Assembly (NCBI GenBank): GCA_031398745.1
Contig: JANNNX010000029.1
Span: 1-31,651, forward strand
Direction: 5' to 3'
Source: JANNNX01 sp031398745
GTDB taxonomy: Bacteria; Actinomycetota; Acidimicrobiia; Acidimicrobiales; CADCSY01
Length of the DNA stretch: 31,651 bases
Under the pieces are notes generated by a model, which saw only the letters and a list, made by a program, of their open reading frames with translations, was not told the DNA's origin and did no database searches. This document shows positions 1-6,725 of the stretch, piece by piece. A program made the translations under genes and the position numbers. How positions within the stretch are numbered: the first letter of the stretch is position 1; each line of letters begins with the position of its first letter.

Positions 1-16
1 GTGGGGCGCGGGGGGT

Positions 17-48
17 GGGGCACACCCCCCCATCTGGGCTTGTGCCCC
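17..48. terminator. Imperfect hairpin at the window edge
   Basis: Eight perfectly paired bases (GGGGCACA at 17-24 with TGTGCCCC at 41-48) enclose a 16-nt C-rich loop. It may end a gene lying left of the window or sit in the leader of the CoA-transferase gene. There is no T-tract, and no reading frame in 1-70 looks coding. Confidence 0.3.
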
Positions 49-124
49 CTCCCGCGGCGCCAAACCCACGGTGGGGGTGTTTTCCCCGACGCGGAAGCGG
101 GCGGCGGGGTGGCAACCTCGGCGA

Positions 125-1561
125 GTGCCCGACCCAGGTGACGTCGCCGACCGGGCGCTGGCGGTCGGGCTGTGGGCATCGCTGGGCGGCGACCCGGCGG
201 CCGCCGAGGCGCTGGTCGTGAGCGGGCGGGCGTCGGTGCTGCCGTCGGCCTTCGCGGTGACGCCCGTGGCCGTGGCGGTGGTGGCGGCGGCCTCGTTGGC
301 AGTGGCTGAACACGCCCACCGGGTCGGCGGCCACCGACTCCCGGCCGTCGAGGTCGACCGGACCCACGCCACCCTCGCCATGCGGTCGGAGGCGGCCCTG
401 CTGGTCGACGGGGTGCGACCCCAGGTCTGGGCCCCGCTGACGGCGGATTACCGATCGGCCGACGGCTGGGTCCGGATCCACGCCAACTACCCGTGGCACC
501 GACGGGCGGCGGAGCAGGCCCTCGGTCTCGATGTCGACGCGTCGAGCGCCGACGTCGCCGGGGCGGTGGCAGCCCGGTCGTCGGACGACGTCGAGTCGGC
601 GGTGGTCGAGGCCGGCGGCGCCGCGGCCGCCCTGCGCTCGGCGGCGACGTGGGCCGACCACGCCGCCGGTCGAGCCGTCGGAGGCTCGTTGGTGGGCCAG
701 ACCACGACCGATGACCGCGGCCCGACCGACGCTCTCGGATCGCTCGGCTCCGCCGGTACTCGCCGCTCGACACCCGATCGGCCCCTCGGCGGCGTCCGGG
801 TGCTCGACCTCACCCGGGTGCTGGCCGGACCGGTCGCTACCAAGGTCCTGGCTGCCTACGGCGCCGACGTGCTGCGGGTCGACCCCCCCGGCTTCGACGA
901 GGTGGGGGTGGCGGCGGACATGACCCTCGGGAAGGCGACCACCGCCCTCGACCTGCGCACTCCGGCCGGGCGCGACATCCTCCTGGCCCTGGTGGCCGAG
1001 GCCGACGTGGTCGTCCACGGTTACCGACCCGGTGCGCTGGAGGGCCTCGGGCTGGGCACCGACGTTCTGCGCTCGGCGCGCCCCGGCCTGGTCGTGGGCG
1101 ACGTGTCGGCCTGGGGCCACCAAGGTCCGTGGGCCCGTCGCCGGGGGTTCGACAGTCTGGTGCAGATGGCGGGCGGCATCGCCGAGGAGGGTGGTGCGTT
1201 GGCGGGAGGCGGCCGTCCCCGACCGCTGCCCTGCCAGCTGCTCGACCACGCCAGCGGCTGGCTGCTGGCGGCCGGGGTGCTGCGGGCGCTGACCGATCGC
1301 CGGGGGGATGGGCGGGGCCGATCGGTATCGGTGGCGCTGGCCCGCACCGGGGCCTGGCTCCAGTCGCTCCCCCGCTCGGGCGACCCGGCCACCGCAGCTC
1401 CCGCCGACGACGTGGTGGCCGGACTGTGCGAGACCCGGGCCAGCACCCTGGGCCAGGTGCGGTTCTTGCGCCTCCCCGGCCGCATCGCCGGCGTCGACGC
1501 CTCCTGGACAGTCGGACCGAGCCCGCTCGGCGCCGGCCCCCCCGCCTTCCGCGTCGCGTAA
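125..1561 (+). CDS. CoA-transferase family III (CaiB/BaiF) protein
   Basis: Family III CoA-transferases move CoA between carboxylic acids in the cytoplasm through an aspartyl-CoA intermediate; the substrate cannot be read from the sequence. The N-terminal third has a YRSADGWVRIHANYPWHR stretch that I associate with long actinobacterial members. The second half carries the classical fold: a VRVLDLTRVLAGPVATKVLA segment, then GADVLRVDPP, and RRGFDSLVQ, whose Asp (codon at 1151) occupies the catalytic-Asp position of the family. The frame is open from a GTG at 71, but the first 18 codons from there read through a repeat-like element (76-96), so the GTG at 125 is preferred. Neither start has a clear ribosome binding site. 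It converges on lipBA and ends inside a strong hairpin. The gene is about 478 aa; exact substrate unknown. Confidence 0.8.
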   Translation: MPDPGDVADRALAVGLWASLGGDPAAAEALVVSGRASVLPSAFAVTPVAVAVVAAASLAVAEHAHRVGGHRLPAVEVDRTHATLAMRSEAALLVDGVRPQVWAPLTADYRSADGWVRIHANYPWHRRAAEQALGLDVDASSADVAGAVAARSSDDVESAVVEAGGAAAALRSAATWADHAAGRAVGGSLVGQTTTDDRGPTDALGSLGSAGTRRSTPDRPLGGVRVLDLTRVLAGPVATKVLAAYGADVLRVDPPGFDEVGVAADMTLGKATTALDLRTPAGRDILLALVAEADVVVHGYRPGALEGLGLGTDVLRSARPGLVVGDVSAWGHQGPWARRRGFDSLVQMAGGIAEEGGALAGGGRPRPLPCQLLDHASGWLLAAGVLRALTDRRGDGRGRSVSVALARTGAWLQSLPRSGDPATAAPADDVVAGLCETRASTLGQVRFLRLPGRIAGVDASWTVGPSPLGAGPPAFRVA

Positions 1562-1593
1562 GGCACCGCCACGGTGCTTTTCGCGACGCGGAA
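1547..1593. terminator. 22-bp hairpin spanning the stop codon
   Basis: The left arm 1547-1568 pairs with 1572-1593 around a CCA loop, with one T-T mismatch and one G-U pair. The CoA-transferase stop TAA (1559-1561) lies inside the left arm. It sits between convergent genes and could terminate both, although neither side has a T-tract. Confidence 0.6.
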
Positions 1594-1616
1594 CGAGGGG
1601 TGGGCGATCCTGCGCG

Positions 1617-3284
1617 CTAGCCGACCTGGGCCGCGGCCTGGCGGGCGTGGTAGCTGGAGCGGGTGAGGGGGCTGGCCTCGACGTGGCCGATGCCGAGGGC
1701 CTCGCCGTCGACCGCAAGGGCGGTGAAGGTGCTCGGCTCGACCCAGCGGGCGACCGGCAGGTGGTGGGTCGTGGGCCGCAGGTACTGACCCAGGGTGACG
1801 ATGTCGACCCCGACCCCGGCCAGGTCGGCCAACGCCCCCCGCACCTCGTCGTCGGTCTCACCCATGCCCAGGATGATCCCCGACTTGGTGGTCAGCCCGG
1901 CCGCCTTGGCCCGGGCCAGCACGGCGAGTGACCGGGCATAGCCCGCCGACGGGCGCACCGCCCGCTGGAGCCGAGCCACGGTCTCGAGGTTGTGGTTGAG
2001 CACGTCGGGCCGGGCGGCCCAGAGGAGCTCGAGCGACTCGGCGTCGCCCTTGCAGTCGGGGATCAGCACCTCGACCGCGCACCCCGGCGCCCGGCGGCGG
2101 ACGGCGGCGATGGTCTCGGCGAAGGCGGCGGCTCCCCCGTCGGGCAGGTCGTCACGGGCCACCGCGGTGATCACTGCGTGCGACAACCCCATGCGGACGA
2201 CGGCCTCGGCCACCCGCTCGGGCTCGTCGGCGTCGAGCGCCTGGGGGCGGCGGGTGTCGACCAGGCAGAACCCGCACGCCCGGGTGCAGCGCTCGCCGTT
2301 GATCATGAAGGTGGCGGTGCCGTCGGTCCAGCACTCGGAGATGTTCGGGCAGCCGGCCTCCTCGCACACCGTCACCAGCGACAGGTCGCGCAGGGTCTGG
2401 CGGAGCTGAAGTTGCTCGGGGCCGATGCGGAGTCGGGCCCGCAACCACTCGGGCTTGCGGTCGTCGAAGGCCAGGCCGGCCTCGACCCCGGCCTGGGCCA
2501 GCCGGCCAAGCAGGCGGACGTTCGAGGAGGCCGGAGCGGCGGCACCGGGCCCGCCGAGAGCCGGAGTCGCGGCGCCGTGGGCACTAGGTCCGACGACCGC
2601 GCCCGGGCCGAGGCCACGGGAGAAGGCCGACAGGTCCTCGGGGGTCTCCCGCCAGGTCACGTCCTGGCGCTCCCAGTCGCCACCCCCCCAACGCGCCACG
2701 GCTCGGGTGACGACCGCGTCCACCACGTCCCGCATCGAGACCCCGACCCCCTCGGCCGCAAGGCTGGTCACCCGGGCGTCGTCGATGCCGCAGGCCACGA
2801 TGTGGTCGAACATCGACAGGTCGGGATCGACGTTGAGGGCGAAGCCGTGCATCGAGCGGCCCTTCGACAGCCGCACCCCGACCGCCGCCACCTTGGCACC
2901 GTCGATCCAGACCCCGGGACGGCCGGTCTGGCGCTCGGCCCGGTCGAGGCCGAGGTCGGCCAGCACGTCGATGACCAGCTGCTCGAGCGCCTCGACGTGC
3001 GCCCCGGCCCGCTTGCCGGGTACGGCCACGATCGGGTAGCCCACCAACTGGCCGGGTCCGTGGAAGGTGACATCGCCGCCCCGGTCGGCCCGCACCAGAT
3101 CGGCGCCGACCTCGGCCGGCGGGTGAAGCACGTGGGCCGGATCGGCCCAGCGGCCGAGGGAGTAGACCGCCGGGTGCTCGACCAGCAGCAGGTGATCGTC
3201 GGTCGACCCTTCGAGCAGCGCCCGCTGGAGGGCGTGGGCCTCCCGCCAGGGGACCCGACCCAACCAGCGGACCCGCAGGGTCAC
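1617..3284 (-). CDS. LipB-LipA fusion: octanoyltransferase plus lipoyl synthase
   Basis: One 555-aa frame carries both steps of lipoate assembly. Residues 1-215 are octanoyl-ACP:protein transferase (LipB): RGGDVTFHGPGQLVGYP at about 68-84, the catalytic Lys in GAKVAAVG (K131) and the catalytic Cys in HIVACGIDDARVTSL (C165). A Gly/Ala/Pro-rich linker of about 40 residues follows. Residues about 260-555 are the radical-SAM lipoyl synthase (LipA): the auxiliary-cluster cysteines C307, C312 and C318 in CEEAGCPNISECW, the SAM-cluster motif CTRACGFC (C333, C337, C340), and the C-terminal RSSY motif (542-545). Every catalytic element is intact, so this is a fusion and not a decayed pair. The GTG start overlaps the E2 stop by 4 nt (GTGA), implying translational coupling to the protein it lipoylates. 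In most bacteria lipB and lipA are separate genes. Confidence 0.95.
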   Translation of the reverse strand: MTLRVRWLGRVPWREAHALQRALLEGSTDDHLLLVEHPAVYSLGRWADPAHVLHPPAEVGADLVRADRGGDVTFHGPGQLVGYPIVAVPGKRAGAHVEALEQLVIDVLADLGLDRAERQTGRPGVWIDGAKVAAVGVRLSKGRSMHGFALNVDPDLSMFDHIVACGIDDARVTSLAAEGVGVSMRDVVDAVVTRAVARWGGGDWERQDVTWRETPEDLSAFSRGLGPGAVVGPSAHGAATPALGGPGAAAPASSNVRLLGRLAQAGVEAGLAFDDRKPEWLRARLRIGPEQLQLRQTLRDLSLVTVCEEAGCPNISECWTDGTATFMINGERCTRACGFCLVDTRRPQALDADEPERVAEAVVRMGLSHAVITAVARDDLPDGGAAAFAETIAAVRRRAPGCAVEVLIPDCKGDAESLELLWAARPDVLNHNLETVARLQRAVRPSAGYARSLAVLARAKAAGLTTKSGIILGMGETDDEVRGALADLAGVGVDIVTLGQYLRPTTHHLPVARWVEPSTFTALAVDGEALGIGHVEASPLTRSSYHARQAAAQVG

Positions 3285-4843
3285 GCCAGTTCCTGGGCCC
3301 AGTCGCGGGTCTGGAGGATGTCGCGCACCTTGGCCAGGAAGGCCGCGGCGTAGGCGCCGTCGAAGGCCCGGTGGTCCCAGGCCAGCGAGATGTTGCCCAC
3401 CGGGTGGATGACGATGGCGTCGGAGCCGTCGGGGCCAGGCACGACCACGACCCGCTTGCGCACGCCGTCGGTCGAGAGGATGGCCACCTGGGGCTGGTAG
3501 ATGACGGCACCCGTCAGCAGCGCACCGGTGGCCCCGTTGTTGGTGATGGTGAAGGTGCCGCCGGTGATGTCGTCGGGGCCGAGCTGCTTGCTGCGGGCCC
3601 GGTCGGCGAGGTCGGCCACCTCCCGGGCGATGGCTCGGAGCCGCTTGCCGTCGGCGCCGTGGACCACCGGGACCATGAGGCCCTCGAAGTTGAGGTCGAC
3701 GGCGTAGCCGAGGTTGACGTCGTGGTGGACGATCAGGGCGTCGTCGCCGACCGACGCGTTGACCTGCGGGAACTCGGCGTTGGCGTCGACCACGGCCCGG
3801 GAGACGAACGGCAGGTAGGTGAGGCTGACGCCCTCCTTGGCCTTGAACTCCGCCTTCTCTACCAGGCGCACGGCGTCGACGTTGGCGAAGTCGACCTCCA
3901 TGACCATGAGCGTGTGGGCCGAGGTCGCCTTCGACCGCACCATGTGCTCGGCGGTCCGCCGCCGGATGTTGCTGAACGCCACCACCTCGTCACGAGCACC
4001 AGCCGCAGCCGCCGCCGGGGCGGGCGCCGCGGTCGCCGGCGGAGTCGGAGTAGCGGCGGGCGCCGGAGCGGCAGGGGCAGGCGCCGAGGGCGCCGGAGCC
4101 GCAGGAGCGGGAGCCGCCGGAGCGGGCGGGGCAGGCGCCGCAGGGGCGGCGGCAGCCGCCGAACCTCGCTCCGCAGCGGCCAGCACGTCATCCCGAGTGA
4201 TCCGTCCCCCGGCTCCCGTCCCAGGGATCGAATCCGGGTCCAATCCATGCTCGGCGACCAGCCGCCGAACCACCGGCGAAAGCAACCTCGCCATCCCCCC
4301 GTCTCCCCCACCCACCGGCGAAGCAGCCGGAGCCGGAGCCGGAGCAGGAGGAGCGGCCGGCGCAGCCGCAGCCGGAGCCGGAGCGGCAGCCGGAGCCGCA
4401 GCGGGAACGGGAGCCGCCGGAGCGGGAGCGGCAGCCGGAGCCGGAGCGGGCGAAACGGCAGGCGCCGGGTGGCCCGTAGGGGAAGGGGCCCCAGCCGAAG
4501 GCTGGGGAAGGGCCCCCTGAGGGTCAGGCCCCGGCGCCGGAACCCCCGCGCCCGCGGGAGCCTCAGAAGCCGAAACGACAGCCCCAGAAGCCGGAGCCTC
4601 CGAAGAAGCAGCATCCTCGACCGTCGCCAAAACTGTCCCGACGTCCACGGTGTCGCCCTCAGCCACGAGGATCGCAGTGACGATCCCCCCGACCGGCGAG
4701 GGCACCTCCGAGTCGACCTTGTCGGTCGAGACCTCGAAGAGGACCTCGTCAGCGGCGACGTTCTCGCCGACCTGCTTGTACCAGCGGGTGATCGTGCCCT
4801 CGGCCACGGTCTCGCCGAGTTGGGGCATCTTGATCTCTGCCAT
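3281..4843 (-). CDS. sucB: E2 dihydrolipoamide acyltransferase of 2-oxoacid dehydrogenases
   Basis: This is the acyltransferase core of the pyruvate and/or 2-oxoglutarate dehydrogenase complex (520 aa). Order of domains: one lipoyl domain (residues 1-77, lipoylated Lys42 in STDKVDSEVPS), a long Ala/Pro linker, a peripheral subunit-binding domain (about 200-240, containing GTGAGGRITRDDVLAA), a second Ala/Pro linker, and the catalytic domain ending in the DHRAFDG active-site motif (490-496). The ATG at 4843 shares its A with the lpd stop (TGATG), and the lipoyl domain begins at residue 2, which fixes this start. The open frame extends upstream across lpd, but only as a shadow. Actinobacterial SucB-type E2 is commonly shared between complexes; the AceE encoded at 17170 is a likely partner. 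Codon use shifts inside the linker and binding domain (see findings). PDH versus OGDH role is not resolved. Confidence 0.93.
   Translation of the reverse strand: MAEIKMPQLGETVAEGTITRWYKQVGENVAADEVLFEVSTDKVDSEVPSPVGGIVTAILVAEGDTVDVGTVLATVEDAASSEAPASGAVVSASEAPAGAGVPAPGPDPQGALPQPSAGAPSPTGHPAPAVSPAPAPAAAPAPAAPVPAAAPAAAPAPAAAAPAAPPAPAPAPAASPVGGGDGGMARLLSPVVRRLVAEHGLDPDSIPGTGAGGRITRDDVLAAAERGSAAAAAPAAPAPPAPAAPAPAAPAPSAPAPAAPAPAATPTPPATAAPAPAAAAAGARDEVVAFSNIRRRTAEHMVRSKATSAHTLMVMEVDFANVDAVRLVEKAEFKAKEGVSLTYLPFVSRAVVDANAEFPQVNASVGDDALIVHHDVNLGYAVDLNFEGLMVPVVHGADGKRLRAIAREVADLADRARSKQLGPDDITGGTFTITNNGATGALLTGAVIYQPQVAILSTDGVRKRVVVVPGPDGSDAIVIHPVGNISLAWDHRAFDGAYAAAFLAKVRDILQTRDWAQELA
4320..4460. repeat. 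Low-complexity GCCGGA tract encoding the E2 linker
   Basis: Degenerate hexamer repeats (GCCGGA and relatives, plus strand) encode the Ala-Pro linker of sucB on the minus strand. A similar but more diverged tract lies at about 4010-4160. The arginine/serine-rich plus-strand frame across it is a by-product. Confidence 0.75.
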
Positions 4844-6243
4844 CAGCCGTGCAGTCCTCTCCCAGTCATGGCCAACACCGATTCGCCGAACAGCTCCGAG
4901 AGCGTGGGGTGGGGCTGGATCAGCTCGGCCACCTCGTCGACGGTGGCCTCCCAGTTCACCGCCAGGTAGCCCTGGCCCAGCTGCTCGGTGACCCACGGGC
5001 CCACCATGTGGACCCCGAGGATCTGGCCGGCCCGCCCGTCGGGGGTGCGGGCGGCGATGATCTTCACCAGGCCTTCGGGCTCGTTGATGATGAGCGCCCG
5101 GCTGTTCCCCCGGTACTGGTGCTTCGACACGACGACGTCGTAGCCGGCGGCGGTGGCCGACTCCTCGGAGTGGCCCGCGAAGGCGACCTCGGGGCGGCAG
5201 TAGATGGCCCACGGCACCCGGCTGTAGTCGACCGGGGTGGGCGACTCGCCGAGGATGTCCTTGATGGCGACGATCGCCTCGGCGAAACCGACATGCGCCA
5301 GCGCCGGGGTGGCGATCAGGTCGCCGATGGCCCACACGCCGGGCATGCCGGTGCGGCAGCGGCTGTCGACCTGCACGTAGCCCCGCTCGTCGACCGCCAC
5401 GGCCGAACCCTCCAGGCCGAGCGTGTCGGCCAGCGGCCGTCGCCCCACCGACACCACGACCTTCTCGACCTCGACGGTGGTGCCGTCGGCCAGCTGCACC
5501 GCGGTGCTCGACTCGCCGGGGATGTGGCCGGTGATCGACACGCCGGTGCGGACCGCGATGCCCCGGCGCTTGAAGCTCCGCTCGACCACGTTGGCCACAT
5601 CCGCGTCGCATCCCGGGAGGATCTTGGGCAGGCCCTCCAGCACCGTCACCTCGACCCCCAGGTCGGCCAGCATGGAGGCGAACTCACAGCCGATCGCACC
5701 GCCTCCGATGACGGCCGCGGTGGCCGGCAGAGCCTCGAGCCGCAGGACCTCGTCGGAGGTGAGCACGAAGCGGCCGTCGACCTCGAAGCCGGGGATCGTG
5801 CGGGGGGCCGAGCCCGAGGCCAGGATCACCGATCCGCCGGCCAGCTCGGTGGTGGTGCCGTCGGCCGCGACAACGTGGACCGCGCCCGGCCCGGCCAGGG
5901 TGCCGGTGCCCTCGACGACGGTGACCTTGCGGCCGGCGAGCACGCCGGTGAGGCCCTTCCACAAGCCGTCGACCACCTGCTGCTTGCGGGCCATGGTGGT
6001 ACCGAAGTCGATGGTCGGGGTCCCGGCGACGATGCCGAACTGGCCCGCCTCGGAGACCGTCCGATAGACGTGGGCTGACTCGAGCAGCTCCTTGGCCGGG
6101 ATGCAGCCCCGGTGCAGGCAGGTGCCACCGACCTTCTCCCGCTCGACCAGCGCCACCGAGAGGCCGGCGCTGGCGCCGTAGAGGGCCGCGCCGTATCCGG
6201 CCGGTCCGCCACCGATGATCACCACGTCGTACTGGTCTGGCAC
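4843..6243 (-). CDS. lpd: Dihydrolipoamide dehydrogenase (E3)
   Basis: This is the flavoprotein that reoxidises dihydrolipoyl groups with NAD+ (466 aa). The FAD dinucleotide-binding motif GGGPAGYGAA is at 11-20, the redox disulfide is C42/C47 in GGTCLHRGCIP, a second dinucleotide-binding loop is GGGAIGCEFAS, and the His-Glu pair of the active site is H445 and E450 in QPHPTLSEL. The GTG start at 6243 is preceded by a strong AAGGAGG with short spacing, one of the clearest ribosome binding sites in the window. It sits 39 nt after a 30-aa membrane protein and is coupled to sucB by a TGATG overlap, giving the order E3-E2-lipoate synthesis. Confidence 0.96.
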   Translation of the reverse strand: MPDQYDVVIIGGGPAGYGAALYGASAGLSVALVEREKVGGTCLHRGCIPAKELLESAHVYRTVSEAGQFGIVAGTPTIDFGTTMARKQQVVDGLWKGLTGVLAGRKVTVVEGTGTLAGPGAVHVVAADGTTTELAGGSVILASGSAPRTIPGFEVDGRFVLTSDEVLRLEALPATAAVIGGGAIGCEFASMLADLGVEVTVLEGLPKILPGCDADVANVVERSFKRRGIAVRTGVSITGHIPGESSTAVQLADGTTVEVEKVVVSVGRRPLADTLGLEGSAVAVDERGYVQVDSRCRTGMPGVWAIGDLIATPALAHVGFAEAIVAIKDILGESPTPVDYSRVPWAIYCRPEVAFAGHSEESATAAGYDVVVSKHQYRGNSRALIINEPEGLVKIIAARTPDGRAGQILGVHMVGPWVTEQLGQGYLAVNWEATVDEVAELIQPHPTLSELFGESVLAMTGRGLHG

Positions 6244-6282
6244 CGATCCTCCTTGGGGCCCGCCGAGGCTAGCCGGGGCGTC

Positions 6283-6375
6283 TCAACGGGCCGCGAGCAG
6301 GATCTGCACCGCCCCGGCCACCAGGATGGCCAACCCGCAGGCCAGCGCCAGCACGATGAGCGTTCGAGTGCTCAC
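6283..6375 (-). CDS. 30-residue single-span membrane protein
   Basis: A GTG at 6375 overlaps the OB-fold gene stop by 4 nt (GTGA) and opens a 30-codon frame. The product begins MSTRT, is hydrophobic from about residue 6 to 27, and ends LLAAR, so it is essentially one transmembrane helix. The overlap has the same geometry as other coupled junctions here, which supports translation. No function is recognised. Its place between a permease/OB-fold pair and lpd suggests either a small subunit or modulator of the potassium permeases, or a spacer ORF. The first base after the stop codon is 39 nt from the lpd start. Confidence 0.55.
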   Translation of the reverse strand: MSTRTLIVLALACGLAILVAGAVQILLAAR

Positions 6376-6725
6376 GGAAGGAGCTGGTAGTCGGGGTTGA
6401 GGATGGCCAGCTGATCGCGCTGCTCGCCGACCATCCCCTGCACCACCATGCGGGTGCCGGGATGGATCCCGGGGATGTCCCGACGGCCGAGGAACACGAC
6501 CAGCAGACCGCCGCTGTCGTCGACCAGCGTGCACTCCAACGTCGGCACCCCCGACCAGGGCTGGATGCGGACCGACCGCACCCGGCCGGCGACCCGCACC
6601 CGCTGGCGCCAGCGCACCGAACCGATGGGCACCACATCGTCGGCGGCCGGAGCCTCGGCCGCGGGCAGGGGGGCGGCCAGCGCCGAGATCGCCGGGCGCC
6701 CGAGCAACCGGGTCAGCAGTCCCAT
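6372..6725 (-). CDS. OB-fold nucleic-acid-binding-like protein
   Basis: This 117-aa protein has an Ala-rich N-terminal tail of about 33 residues, then an OB-fold pattern: VRWRQRVRVAGRVRSVRIQP, TLECTLVDDSGGLLVVFLGR, TRMVVQGMVGEQRDQLAILNP. This is the signature of a small actinobacterial family found beside TrkA/CeoBC and APC permease genes (for example near Rv2690c-Rv2694c in Mycobacterium tuberculosis, recalled knowledge). Its molecular role is not established. The ATG at 6725 shares its A with the permease stop (TGATG), so it is translationally coupled. Confidence 0.75.
   Translation of the reverse strand: MGLLTRLLGRPAISALAAPLPAAEAPAADDVVPIGSVRWRQRVRVAGRVRSVRIQPWSGVPTLECTLVDDSGGLLVVFLGRRDIPGIHPGTRMVVQGMVGEQRDQLAILNPDYQLLP

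Noticed and set aside
4232..4246. T-arm-like GGATCGAATCC suggesting a tRNA
   Set aside because: It lies within the subunit-binding domain of sucB and there is no acceptor stem, anticodon arm or D-arm around it.
3371..4969. Ser/Arg-rich plus-strand frame across sucB
   Set aside because: It arises from the GCCGGA-type repeats encoding the Ala-Pro linker of E2 and has no recognisable protein features.
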